In this document: in pieces, positions 44,717-53,783 of the stretch | How the letters are laid out: the number at the start of each line of letters is the position of its first letter | Numbering within the stretch: position 1 is the first letter of the stretch | Source of the DNA: Escherichia coli | GTDB taxonomy: Bacteria > Pseudomonadota > Gammaproteobacteria > Enterobacterales > Enterobacteriaceae | Length of the DNA: 64,000 nt | Direction: 5' to 3' | NCBI RefSeq assembly: GCF_036503815.1 | Contig: NZ_AP027764.1 | Location: forward strand, 1,364,001 to 1,428,000 | Made by a program: the position numbers and the translations under genes | The notes under the pieces: generated by a model | Database searches by the model: none | What the model was told of the DNA's origin: nothing | Seen by the model: the letters and a program-made list of their open reading frames with translations, nothing else

Positions 44717-46258
44717 TTAAGCGGCGATTTCTGGTGTACTTTCTTCTTCAATTTTCAACCGCCAGCCAGCCACGCCTTCCCAGTATTCTTGCTCCTTTTC
44801 CAGATCAAGCAGTACCAGCGCATTCTGACTAAACCAGTCATGCGGAAAACGCAATGTCCAGTGACTGTCATCGGTAATCAGCGTCAATGTTGGCGGTGTG
44901 GTGGTTGCCTGACGTTGATTGTTGAGCAAGACGCCAAGACGCAATAGCTGAATCAGCGGCAGAAACTGTTTCTTTTTAAACAAGGTAAAGCGCGGCAAAT
45001 CGTCGAGCTTAATCGCTTTACGGTGATAGCGTACCAGCGTCGCCATCATCAGTTGCTGTTCCTGATTAAATCCCGGTAAGTCGCTGTTTTGCAAGATATA
45101 AGCGGAGTGGCGATGCAAACCGCTATGGTTGATATTCAATCCGACCTCATGCAGCATGGCGGCCCATCGCAGTAGCGCTTCCAGTTGCGGATGCGCCAGC
45201 TTCGGTTGCTGCTCACGCCACTGTTCGTACATTTGCATAGTGGTATCCAGCACCCGTCGGGCCTGTTCACTGTCGATGTGATACTGGTTAGCGAGACTAC
45301 TGGCGGTGCGACTACGCACATCCTGATGACGGAAACGTCCTTCCATTTCATACAATACGCCTTCGCGTAACGCCCCATCAGAAAGGCGCAGTTCACGGAT
45401 GGCTAAGGCATCAAACACACCGCATAAAATCGCCAGTCCAGGAACGAAGACAGTTTTCCGCTCCTCGGAAAGACCCGGTAAGCTCAGCGATGCGAAATTA
45501 CGGTGCCGTAAAACTTCTTTCACCAGTTTTTCGAGACGTTCCGGGGTAATTACCCCGTCTTTCTCGCCCATCTCCATCAACACTTCATGGGCGGCTTTAA
45601 TGGTACCGGAAGCGCCCATTGCCACGTTCCAGCCTTGAATGCGAAATTGCCAGGTTAAAGTTTCCAGTTTTTGTGCTGCTGCCATGCGAGCGCGCTGAAA
45701 ATTCTCTTTATTGATGACCCCGCCCGGGAAATAGAGTTGGGCAAAGCTGACACAACCCATCCGGCGGCTTTCAACGAGAATCGGTTCGAAATTTTCACCA
45801 ATCACCAGTTCCGTAGATCCGCCGCCAATATCAATAACCAGTTTGCGACCTTTTTCCGGCTGGGTATGTTCCACGCCCATGAAAATCAGACGGGCTTCTT
45901 CATTACCGGAAATAATTTCAATCGGGTAGGGAATGACCTTTTCCGCGCGTTTCAAAAAGTCAGTAGCATTCAACGCCTGACGCAGCGTATGGGTGCCAAC
46001 AATACAAACGCTGGCAGGCGAAAATCCCTGCAAGCGTTCAGCAAACAACGATAGGCAGTTCAATCCGCGTGTGATTGCCTCTTCACTCAACATATTATCT
46101 GGCCCCAGACCGTCTGCCAGATGGACCCGCTGTTTCAGGCGACCAATAATCTGCATAGCGCCATCCACCACACGGGCAATAACCATGTGGAAACTGTTTG
46201 AACCAAGATCGACCGCAGCAAACTCCTGCGGACGAGGGGATTTGTCGTGTATTGGCAT
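44717..46258 (-). CDS. ppx: Ppx, exopolyphosphatase
   Basis: Ppx removes terminal phosphates from long polyphosphate chains. The 513-residue protein has the actin-like ATPase fold of the Ppx/GppA family: DLGSNSFHMV (17-26) as phosphate loop 1 and DIGGGSTEL as loop 2, followed by an HD-like C-terminal domain with MLHEVG. Length equals the E. coli enzyme. It starts four bases after the ppk stop, forming the ppk-ppx operon in which synthesis and breakdown of polyphosphate are encoded together. Confidence 0.96.
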   Translation of the reverse strand: MPIHDKSPRPQEFAAVDLGSNSFHMVIARVVDGAMQIIGRLKQRVHLADGLGPDNMLSEEAITRGLNCLSLFAERLQGFSPASVCIVGTHTLRQALNATDFLKRAEKVIPYPIEIISGNEEARLIFMGVEHTQPEKGRKLVIDIGGGSTELVIGENFEPILVESRRMGCVSFAQLYFPGGVINKENFQRARMAAAQKLETLTWQFRIQGWNVAMGASGTIKAAHEVLMEMGEKDGVITPERLEKLVKEVLRHRNFASLSLPGLSEERKTVFVPGLAILCGVFDALAIRELRLSDGALREGVLYEMEGRFRHQDVRSRTASSLANQYHIDSEQARRVLDTTMQMYEQWREQQPKLAHPQLEALLRWAAMLHEVGLNINHSGLHRHSAYILQNSDLPGFNQEQQLMMATLVRYHRKAIKLDDLPRFTLFKKKQFLPLIQLLRLGVLLNNQRQATTTPPTLTLITDDSHWTLRFPHDWFSQNALVLLDLEKEQEYWEGVAGWRLKIEEESTPEIAA

Positions 46259-46262
46259 AGGG

Positions 46263-48329
46263 TTATTCAGGTTGTTCGAGGGATTTGATGTAATCGTAAA
46301 TCGCCAACTGCGCCCGCACTTTGCGGCGATTGCCGCGGGGAACGTAGCGATTACTGAGTTCTTTATCGATATAACGTGCTTTGACCGTATCGCTGAACAA
46401 TATGTCGATGATGTCCAGCACCCGCTGCTTCAGGCGCGGATCGAGCAGCGGCGTCGCCACTTCAATACGATAATCAATATTGCGCGTCATCCAGTCGGCG
46501 GAAGAAAGGTAGACCTTTTTATCGCCGCCATTTTCAAAAATATAAACCCGGTCATGTTCAAGGTAACGGTCAACAATACTGATGGCACGAATGTTGTCGC
46601 TAATGCCTTCCAGATTGGGGATCAGCGAACACATGCCGCGAACCAGCAGATTAACCGGCACGCCGGAGCTGGAAGCCGCATACAGACGGTCGACCAGACC
46701 TTTATCGACAAGGTTATTTAGCTTTAGAGTGATACCGCTGGGCAGCCCTTGCTGCGCGTTGGCGATCTCGCGGTCCACCATCTCATACAACAAACGGCGG
46801 GAGTTTTGTGGTGACACCATTAAATAATCAAATGTCACCGGACGGTATGGGTTTTCAATAAAGTTGAACACACGCCGTACTTCGTTGGTAATGCGCGCAT
46901 CAGCGGTCAGCAACGAATAGTCAGTATAAAGACGCGCGGTTTTTTCGTTAAAGTTCCCGGTCCCGATGTGTGCGTAACGCACCACTTCACCGTTTTCTTT
47001 ACGTGAAATCAGGAACAGTTTGGCGTGAATTTTCAGCCCCGGCGCAGAGAAGATAACGTGCACGCCTGCTTCGGTCAGGCGCTTCGCCCAGTGAATGTTG
47101 GCTTCTTCGTCGAAACGCGCCTGTAACTCAACCACCACGGTGACTTTCTTACCGTTGTGTGCGGCGTGGATCATCGAGTCGATGATGCGTGAATCTTTCG
47201 CCACGCGGTAAATGTTAATTTTAATCGCCAGTACGCTCGGGTCGAACGAAGCCTGACGCAGCAGTTCCAGTACATGCTCAAAGGTATGATAAGGATAATA
47301 GAGCAACACATCACGTTCGCGAATGGCATCAAAACCGTTGCGGAACTGGGCTTTATCGAACCAAATATGGCGTAAACGCGGCAATGGTTTGTTCACCAGA
47401 TTGGCTTTGCCGACGTTGGGGAAATTAATAAAGTCTTTAAAATTGTGATAACGGCCGCCGGGGACGATGGAGTCGTAGCGGGAAATAGTCAGTTTTTCGC
47501 GTAACACTTCAACCAGCGCATTAGGCATATCGCGCTGATAAACAAAACGTACCGGTTCTGCGGTTAAGCGCTGCTTCAGGCTGGAAGACATCAACTCCAT
47601 CAGGCTGGCTTCCATCTCGTGCACTAAATCGTATTCGGCATCGCGGGTCATCTTCATTGAATAGGCATTCAGCGCGTCATAATCAAAGAAGCCTTTGAAA
47701 ATATCATCAAGGCAGTAACGCAGAATGTTATCCAGAAGAATCATCGGCTTGCGTCGACGCGGCGCTTCTGGCGGTAAATTCACAAATCGCGGCACTTTAT
47801 CTGATGGGATCTCCAGCAGCGCGTAACGGATGGTATCGCCACGGATAATTTCCACCGCCAGATAGGTGTAATCATCTTTCAGGAACTGCACTAAGTCAGT
47901 GTCAGGATTGATTAAAATCGGCGTAATGTGCTGACGCAGATACTGCTTAAAATAATGACGCAGCCAGTTTTGTTGATTGACGGAGAGTTGGCGTTCATTA
48001 ATCAGGAAGATCTGGTTGCGCGCCATCTCCAGCAACAGCTCGTTGTAGAGGCCGTCGAATTCCTGATCGGCTTTCAGCACCCGGGACTGAATTTTGCCCA
48101 GTAAATGGCGGGAATGAGAGTTGGAACCTTGTTCTTCGCTAATAATGATGCGTCGCTTCAGTTCAGCGAAGCGGACTTTATAGAACTCATCAAGGTTATT
48201 GGAATAGATCCCCAGGAAACGCATCCTTTCAATCAGCGGGTTAGATTTGTCCGCCGCTTCCTGAAGCACGCGTTCATTGAACGATAACCAACTGAGCTCT
48301 TTTTCGATGTATAGCTTTTCCTGACCCAT
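46263..48329 (-). CDS. ppk: Ppk, polyphosphate kinase 1
   Basis: Ppk makes polyphosphate from ATP at the inner membrane. The 688-residue PPK1 has an N-terminal helical domain, a head domain and two phospholipase D-like catalytic domains. The autophosphorylated His435 is in KIHAKLFL and His454 in YAHIGTGNFNE. The ATG at 48329 (MGQEKLYIEK) gives the E. coli length; an in-frame GTG or ATG two codons earlier was rejected. It is the first gene of the ppk-ppx operon. Confidence 0.96.
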   Translation of the reverse strand: MGQEKLYIEKELSWLSFNERVLQEAADKSNPLIERMRFLGIYSNNLDEFYKVRFAELKRRIIISEEQGSNSHSRHLLGKIQSRVLKADQEFDGLYNELLLEMARNQIFLINERQLSVNQQNWLRHYFKQYLRQHITPILINPDTDLVQFLKDDYTYLAVEIIRGDTIRYALLEIPSDKVPRFVNLPPEAPRRRKPMILLDNILRYCLDDIFKGFFDYDALNAYSMKMTRDAEYDLVHEMEASLMELMSSSLKQRLTAEPVRFVYQRDMPNALVEVLREKLTISRYDSIVPGGRYHNFKDFINFPNVGKANLVNKPLPRLRHIWFDKAQFRNGFDAIRERDVLLYYPYHTFEHVLELLRQASFDPSVLAIKINIYRVAKDSRIIDSMIHAAHNGKKVTVVVELQARFDEEANIHWAKRLTEAGVHVIFSAPGLKIHAKLFLISRKENGEVVRYAHIGTGNFNEKTARLYTDYSLLTADARITNEVRRVFNFIENPYRPVTFDYLMVSPQNSRRLLYEMVDREIANAQQGLPSGITLKLNNLVDKGLVDRLYAASSSGVPVNLLVRGMCSLIPNLEGISDNIRAISIVDRYLEHDRVYIFENGGDKKVYLSSADWMTRNIDYRIEVATPLLDPRLKQRVLDIIDILFSDTVKARYIDKELSNRYVPRGNRRKVRAQLAIYDYIKSLEQPE

Positions 48330-48458
48330 TACCACTTTTACTCCGTTTTATTCACGGGACACTGCCTGGATATTATGGCGAGCAATATTGGCAGATGTCC
48401 AACTATGCCAGAAAAGGGGGAAAAAAACTGCTGGAGCTTGCGATTTACAGGTGAATTG

Positions 48459-48485
48459 AAAAACGCCAGCGGCAGAGCTGGCGCT
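48459..48485 (-). terminator. Terminator of the purMN operon
   Basis: Read leftward, GCTGGCG-type arms (48477-48483 with 48464-48470, six-base loop) are followed by five T. It lies 16 bases after the purN stop. Confidence 0.75.
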
Positions 48486-48500
48486 TTAACTACGGGGGCA

Positions 48501-49139
48501 TTACTCGTCGGCAGCGTAGCCCTGCGGCGGCAGACGTTGACCATCCAGCCACGCGGCGTTTTCGTGCATTTTCAGACGACCATCGGCAAACCAGCTAATC
48601 ACCAGTGGATAAATAGCGTGTTCCTGGGTTTGCACGCGGGCGGTGATGTCATCCTCCGTATCACCAGCAAATACCGGGACTTTCGCCTGTAAAATAACCG
48701 GGCCACCGTCCAGTTCATCGGTGACGAAATGCACCGATGTACCGTGCTCTTCATCGCCATTTTCCAGCGCCTGACGATGGGTGTGTAATCCGGGATATTT
48801 CGGCAGCAGAGAAGGGTGAATGTTCAGCAAACGCCCGGCATAGTGGGAGACAAACGCCGGGCTGAGAATGCGCATAAAACCCGCCAGCACGACCACATCG
48901 GGTGCGTACATGTCGATTTCATGAATCAACTCCCGGTCATAGGCTTCACGACTGTCAAACGCGCTGGCGATGAGCGTATGCGTTGCAATACCCGCCTGGC
49001 GGGCGCGTTCAAGGCCGAACGCGTCGGCCTTATTGCTGAAAACTGCCCGTACGGTGCCTTTAATTTTATTTGTTTTGCAGGCGTCAATAATTGCCTGCAA
49101 ATTACTTCCGTTGCCGGAAATAAGCACCACAATATTCAT
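48501..49139 (-). CDS. purN: PurN, phosphoribosylglycinamide formyltransferase
   Basis: PurN transfers a formyl group from 10-formyl-THF to GAR in purine synthesis. The 212-residue protein begins with the phosphate-binding loop LISGNGSNLQ and contains the catalytic region NIHPSLLPKYPG with the conserved Asn and His. Its start overlaps the purM stop by one base (TAATG), giving tight translational coupling. The operon is under the PurR box upstream of purM. Confidence 0.97.
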   Translation of the reverse strand: MNIVVLISGNGSNLQAIIDACKTNKIKGTVRAVFSNKADAFGLERARQAGIATHTLIASAFDSREAYDRELIHEIDMYAPDVVVLAGFMRILSPAFVSHYAGRLLNIHPSLLPKYPGLHTHRQALENGDEEHGTSVHFVTDELDGGPVILQAKVPVFAGDTEDDITARVQTQEHAIYPLVISWFADGRLKMHENAAWLDGQRLPPQGYAADE

Positions 49140-50176
49140 TATTCGATAACCACGCGTTGTTCGGAATCAGAGGCTTTGATGATACCGATTTTCCACGCGT
49201 TTTCACCGTTGGCATTGAGCAGGGCGAGGGCTTTGTCCACTTCCGGAGCAGGCAGGGCAATAATCATCCCGACGCCGCAGTTGAAGGTGCGATACATTTC
49301 ATGGCGCTCAACGTTACCTGCCGTTTGCAGCCAGTTGAACACTTCCGGCCACTGCCAGGAAGATTCATCAATCACTGCCTGGGTATTATCTGGCAATACG
49401 CGCGGAATGTTTTCCCAGAAGCCGCCGCCGGTCAGGTGCGCAATAGCATGCACATCGACCTTTTCAATCAACTCCAGCACGGACTTCACGTAAATGCGGG
49501 TTGGTGCCAGCAGATGATCGGCTAATGGCTTACCATCAAGTTCGGTGGTTAACGGATCACAACCGCTGACTTCAAGAATTTTGCGCACCAGCGAATAGCC
49601 GTTCGAGTGCGGACCGCTGGAGCCGAGTGCAATCAGCACATCACCATCGCTGACTTTAGAGCCGTCGATGATTTCTGATTTTTCTACCACGCCAACGCAG
49701 AAACCAGCGACATCGTAATCTTCACCATGATACATCCCCGGCATTTCTGCCGTTTCGCCACCCACAAGCGAACAGCCCGATTGCAGACAACCTTCAGCGA
49801 TGCCGCTGATCACCGCTGAAGCGGTATCAACATCCAGTTTTCCGGTTGCGTAATAGTCGAGGAAAAACAGCGGTTCCGCACCTTGCACCACCAGGTCATT
49901 AACGCACATGGCGACCAGATCGATACCAATGGTATCGTGACGTTTTAAGTCCATCGCCAGACGCAGCTTGGTACCTACGCCGTCAGTGCCGGAAACCAGC
50001 ACGGGTTCACGATATTTTTGCGGCAATGCACACAGCGCACCGAAGCCGCCCAGACCGCCCATCACTTCCGGACGACGCGTTTTCTTCACTACGCCTTTGA
50101 TTCTTCCAACCAGAGCATTACCCGCGTCAATATCAACACCGGCATCTTTGTAGCTAAGAGAGGTTTTATCGGTCAC
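49139..50176 (-). CDS. purM: PurM, AIR synthetase
   Basis: PurM closes the imidazole ring, converting FGAM to AIR with ATP. The 345-residue protein has the GTDGVGTKL and GGETAEMPG motifs of the PurM/PurL ATP-binding family. The GTG start at 50176 (TDKTSLSYKD after fMet) is chosen because it gives the known E. coli N-terminus and has GGGGA eight bases upstream; another GTG at 50191 is in frame. It is first in the purMN operon, with a PurR box over its -35 region. Confidence 0.96.
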   Translation of the reverse strand: MTDKTSLSYKDAGVDIDAGNALVGRIKGVVKKTRRPEVMGGLGGFGALCALPQKYREPVLVSGTDGVGTKLRLAMDLKRHDTIGIDLVAMCVNDLVVQGAEPLFFLDYYATGKLDVDTASAVISGIAEGCLQSGCSLVGGETAEMPGMYHGEDYDVAGFCVGVVEKSEIIDGSKVSDGDVLIALGSSGPHSNGYSLVRKILEVSGCDPLTTELDGKPLADHLLAPTRIYVKSVLELIEKVDVHAIAHLTGGGFWENIPRVLPDNTQAVIDESSWQWPEVFNWLQTAGNVERHEMYRTFNCGVGMIIALPAPEVDKALALLNANGENAWKIGIIKASDSEQRVVIE

Positions 50177-50226
50177 TGCTTGGGTCCCCACGCGTTACTT
50201 GCGGTAGAAAAATAAAATTCGGCGCA

Positions 50227-50255
50227 ATTCTAACAGGGAAAGCAAACGTTTGCGA
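50227..50255 (-). promoter_or_regulatory. purM promoter with PurR box
   Basis: The sequence at 50240-50255 contains the palindrome GCAAACGTTTGC and matches the PurR consensus at 14 of 16 positions. On the minus strand a -10 box TAGAAT lies at 50227-50232, placing the PurR site over the -35 region. Binding would repress purMN when purines are plentiful, as is known for this operon. Confidence 0.88.
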
Positions 50256-50430
50256 GACTGCTTTACACAACCTTTTTGTACGTCTTTTCCCCAGGCGCGC
50301 GGCAAAAGAATACTTGTACCAGGGCAAAGGATCGTTTTCGGATGGAATAATCTTCTTCCATAACCATTTGAATATAAAATAACTTTATCTCAAACCGTTA
50401 TCATTTTGACTAAAGTCAACGAAAATAATA

Positions 50431-50458
50431 TTGCCGCCTTGAAGAAAGGAGGTATAAT
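50431..50458 (+). promoter_or_regulatory. upp promoter
   Basis: TTGCCG (50431-50436) and TATAAT (50453-50458) are separated by 16 bases, 43 bases before the upp start. The 324-base purM-upp gap holds this promoter, the purM promoter on the other strand, and AT-rich DNA without further genes. Confidence 0.75.
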
Positions 50459-50500
50459 CCGTCGATTTTTTTTGTGGCTGCCCCTCAAAGGAGAAAGAGT

Positions 50501-51127
50501 ATGAAGATCGTGGAAGTCAAACACCCACTCGTCAAACACAAGCTGGGACTGATGCGTGAGCAAGATATCAGCACCAAGCGCTTTCGCGAACTCGCTTCCG
50601 AAGTGGGTAGCCTGCTGACTTACGAAGCGACCGCCGACCTCGAAACGGAAAAAGTAACTATCGAAGGCTGGAACGGCCCGGTAGAAATCGATCAGATCAA
50701 AGGTAAGAAAATTACCGTTGTGCCAATTCTGCGTGCCGGTCTGGGGATGATGGACGGTGTGCTGGAAAACGTTCCGAGCGCGCGCATCAGCGTAGTCGGT
50801 ATGTACCGTAATGAAGAAACGCTGGAGCCGGTACCGTACTTCCAGAAACTGGTTTCTAACATCGATGAGCGTATGGCGCTGATCGTTGACCCAATGCTGG
50901 CAACCGGTGGTTCCGTTATCGCGACCATCGACCTGCTGAAAAAAGCGGGCTGCAGCAGCATCAAAGTTCTGGTGCTGGTAGCTGCGCCAGAAGGTATCGC
51001 AGCGCTGGAAAAAGCGCACCCGGACGTCGAACTGTATACTGCATCGATTGACCAGGGACTGAACGAGCACGGATACATTATTCCGGGCCTCGGCGATGCC
51101 GGTGACAAAATCTTTGGTACGAAATAA
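50501..51127 (+). CDS. upp: Upp, uracil phosphoribosyltransferase
   Basis: Upp salvages uracil to UMP using PRPP. The 208-residue protein has the PRPP-binding motif [10 protein letters not shown] and the uracil-binding C-terminal segment ending in [11 protein letters not shown]. The ATG at 50501 follows AAAGGAGAAAG, an excellent ribosome site; an in-frame start at 50474 overlaps the transcription start region and was rejected. It is followed by a terminator and then uraA, the uracil permease, forming the usual salvage pair. Confidence 0.97.
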
Positions 51128-51142
51128 AGAATAAAAATAATT

Positions 51143-51172
51143 AAAGCCGACTTTAAGAGTCGGCTTTTTTTT
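51143..51172 (+). terminator. Terminator between upp and uraA
   Basis: A perfect 10-bp stem (51143-51152 with 51158-51167) is followed by a T-run. It should reduce, but need not abolish, read-through from upp into uraA. Confidence 0.8.
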
Positions 51173-51212
51173 GAGTAAAGCGCCTATAACACATAATACA
51201 GAGGATAATACT

Positions 51213-52502
51213 ATGACGCGCCGTGCTATCGGGGTGAGTGAAAGACCGCCACTTTTACAGACAATCCCGCTTAGTTTGCAACATTTGTTCGCCATGTTTG
51301 GTGCAACCGTCCTGGTGCCCGTCTTATTTCATATTAACCCGGCGACTGTACTGTTATTTAACGGTATAGGAACGCTGCTGTATCTCTTCATCTGTAAAGG
51401 GAAAATTCCGGCTTATCTTGGTTCCAGCTTTGCCTTTATTTCACCGGTATTGTTACTGTTGCCGTTAGGGTATGAAGTCGCGCTGGGCGGCTTTATTATG
51501 TGCGGCGTGCTGTTCTGCCTGGTTTCTTTTATCGTGAAGAAAGCGGGGACCGGCTGGCTGGACGTGCTGTTTCCACCTGCGGCAATGGGCGCAATCGTTG
51601 CCGTCATCGGTCTGGAGTTGGCGGGCGTAGCTGCCGGTATGGCAGGTTTACTCCCGGCTGAAGGGCAAACGCCAGACTCCAAAACCATCATCATCTCTAT
51701 TACCACCCTGGCGGTCACGGTTTTAGGTTCCGTCCTGTTTCGTGGTTTCCTGGCAATTATCCCAATTTTAATTGGTGTGCTGGTAGGGTATGCGCTCTCT
51801 TTCGCAATGGGGATTGTCGATACCACGCCGATTATTAACGCCCACTGGTTTGCGCTGCCAACTCTCTATACGCCGCGCTTCGAGTGGTTTGCCATTCTGA
51901 CTATTCTGCCAGCGGCGCTGGTGGTCATTGCCGAGCACGTAGGGCATCTGGTAGTAACGGCTAATATCGTCAAAAAAGATCTGCTGCGCGATCCAGGTCT
52001 GCACCGTTCGATGTTTGCTAACGGCTTGTCGACCGTGATCTCCGGCTTCTTTGGCTCCACGCCAAATACTACCTACGGGGAAAACATTGGCGTGATGGCG
52101 ATCACCCGTGTTTACAGTACCTGGGTTATCGGCGGGGCGGCGATTTTCGCTATCCTGCTTTCCTGCGTCGGTAAACTGGCTGCTGCTATCCAGATGATCC
52201 CATTGCCGGTGATGGGCGGCGTTTCGCTGCTGCTTTATGGTGTTATCGGTGCTTCCGGTATTCGTGTTTTGATCGAATCGAAAGTGGATTACAACAAAGC
52301 ACAGAACCTGATCCTGACTTCTGTCATTTTGATCATCGGTGTCAGTGGCGCGAAGGTAAACATCGGCGCGGCGGAGCTGAAAGGTATGGCGCTGGCGACC
52401 ATCGTCGGTATCGGCTTAAGTTTGATCTTCAAACTGATTAGTGTGCTGCGCCCTGAAGAAGTGGTGCTGGACGCAGAAGACGCGGATATAACAGACAAAT
52501 AA
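51213..52502 (+). CDS. uraA: UraA, uracil:proton symporter
   Basis: UraA is an inner-membrane uracil transporter of the NCS2 family. The 429-residue sequence is highly hydrophobic with about 14 membrane segments and the family motif with substrate-binding glutamates (AEHVGHLV and NTTYGENIGV). The ATG at 51213 follows AGAGGA and gives the E. coli length; an upstream start overlapping the terminator was rejected. It works with Upp for uracil uptake. Confidence 0.97.
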   Translation: MTRRAIGVSERPPLLQTIPLSLQHLFAMFGATVLVPVLFHINPATVLLFNGIGTLLYLFICKGKIPAYLGSSFAFISPVLLLLPLGYEVALGGFIMCGVLFCLVSFIVKKAGTGWLDVLFPPAAMGAIVAVIGLELAGVAAGMAGLLPAEGQTPDSKTIIISITTLAVTVLGSVLFRGFLAIIPILIGVLVGYALSFAMGIVDTTPIINAHWFALPTLYTPRFEWFAILTILPAALVVIAEHVGHLVVTANIVKKDLLRDPGLHRSMFANGLSTVISGFFGSTPNTTYGENIGVMAITRVYSTWVIGGAAIFAILLSCVGKLAAAIQMIPLPVMGGVSLLLYGVIGASGIRVLIESKVDYNKAQNLILTSVILIIGVSGAKVNIGAAELKGMALATIVGIGLSLIFKLISVLRPEEVVLDAEDADITDK

Positions 52503-52509
52503 TGTACCG

Positions 52510-52532
52510 ACCGGGCAGTGTTGCTGCCCGGT
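52510..52532 (+). other. Hairpin between uraA and hda
   Basis: A perfect 9-bp stem (52510-52518 with 52524-52532) follows the uraA stop, without a T-run. It may weaken rather than end transcription into hda. Confidence 0.45.
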
Positions 52533-52596
52533 TCAAACATCATGGGATTCTGTGGTAAACTTCTCGCGATTTTGTGAAATCCTGGTTGAGGTATCT

Positions 52597-53298
52597 CTGA
52601 ACACACCGGCACAGCTCTCTTTGCCACTTTATCTTCCTGACGACGAAACCTTTGCAAGTTTCTGGCCGGGGGATAACTCCTCTTTACTGGCCGCGCTGCA
52701 AAACGTGCTGCGTCAGGAACATAGCGGTTACATCTATCTCTGGGCACGCGAAGGCGCGGGGCGCAGCCATCTGCTGCACGCGGCTTGCGCGGAATTGTCG
52801 CAGCGTGGCGATGCGGTGGGCTATGTCCCGCTGGATAAACGCACCTGGTTTGTTCCGGAAGTGCTCGACGGTATGGAGCATTTGTCGCTGGTCTGTATCG
52901 ACAACATTGAGTGTATTGCAGGCGATGAGTTGTGGGAGATGGCGATTTTCGATCTCTACAATCGAATTCTGGAATCGGGTAAAACACGGTTGTTAATCAC
53001 CGGCGATCGTCCACCGCGGCAGTTGAATCTGGGATTACCGGATCTCGCGTCGCGACTCGACTGGGGGCAGATCTACAAATTGCAGCCTCTTTCTGATGAA
53101 GATAAGTTGCAGGCGCTACAGTTACGCGCGCGTTTGCGTGGTTTTGAACTGCCGGAAGATGTGGGGCGTTTCTTGCTGAAGCGGCTCGACAGAGAGATGC
53201 GCACGTTATTTATGACGTTGGATCAGTTGGATCGTGCGTCGATTACCGCGCAACGTAAGCTGACCATTCCGTTTGTGAAAGAGATTCTGAAACTGTAG
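52597..53298 (+). CDS. hda: Hda, regulatory inactivator of DnaA (CTG start)
   Basis: Hda binds the DNA-loaded beta clamp and stimulates hydrolysis of DnaA-ATP, preventing re-initiation. The 233-residue AAA+ protein begins with the clamp-binding motif QLSLPL (residues 6-11), followed by a modified Walker A (EGAGRSH) and Walker B (LVCIDNIE). The start is taken as CTG at 52597 because GAGG lies six bases upstream and E. coli Hda is known to start at CTG; a GTG at 52552 would add 15 residues. Rare start use probably keeps Hda scarce. Confidence 0.9.
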
Positions 53299-53337
53299 AC
53301 AAGACGTTTATCGTCGGATGCGCGCCCATTGTATTCG

Positions 53338-53376
53338 TAGGCCGGATAAGACGCGGCAAGCGTCGTATCCGGCAAC
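53338..53376. repeat. REP element
   Basis: A GC-rich imperfect palindrome with GCCGGATAAGACGC and GCGTCGTATCCGGC arms lies between the convergent genes hda and yfgD. It is a typical REP sequence; a partial second copy may start near 53314. Confidence 0.8.
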
Positions 53377-53403
53377 GTGACTTAACTCGCGAAAAGGCGC
53401 ATA

Positions 53404-53763
53404 TTAACCCACGATTTCCAGTACCTGCTCCGGTGGACGACCAATCCGCGCTTTGCCATTGGCGACCACAATTGGGCGCTCCATTAGCTTCGGATTATCC
53501 ACCATTGCCTGAATCAGCGCCTCTTCGCTAAGCGAACTGTCAGCCAGGTTCAGTTCTTTATAAAGATCCTCTTTCTGGCGCATCAATTCACGAGCGCTAT
53601 TCATTCCCAGCATTTTCAGCAAATCGCGCAGCGTTGCCGCATCGGCGGGTGTCTCAAGGTAGAGCACCACTTCTGGCTCCACGCCGTTTTCTTTCAGCAG
53701 GTTCAGCGTTTCCCGGCTCTTTGAACAGCGTGGGTTATGGTAGATTTTTACCTGTTTGGTCAT
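53404..53763 (-). CDS. yfgD: YfgD, ArsC-family reductase-like protein
   Basis: This 119-residue protein has the thioredoxin-like fold of ArsC arsenate reductases, with the catalytic-type Cys13 in HNPRCSKSRETL and the family motif RPIVVANGKARIGRPPE. E. coli YfgD is annotated as a probable oxidoreductase; arsenate activity is not shown and no other ars gene is nearby. It lies 20 bases downstream of bepA and is probably co-transcribed with it. Confidence 0.9.
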   Translation of the reverse strand: MTKQVKIYHNPRCSKSRETLNLLKENGVEPEVVLYLETPADAATLRDLLKMLGMNSARELMRQKEDLYKELNLADSSLSEEALIQAMVDNPKLMERPIVVANGKARIGRPPEQVLEIVG

Positions 53764-53783
53764 TGTTCTTCCTTTAATGCGAA

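Noticed and set aside
53404..53763. Arsenic resistance operon
   Set aside because: YfgD has the ArsC fold but stands next to bepA with no arsR, arsB or other ars gene.
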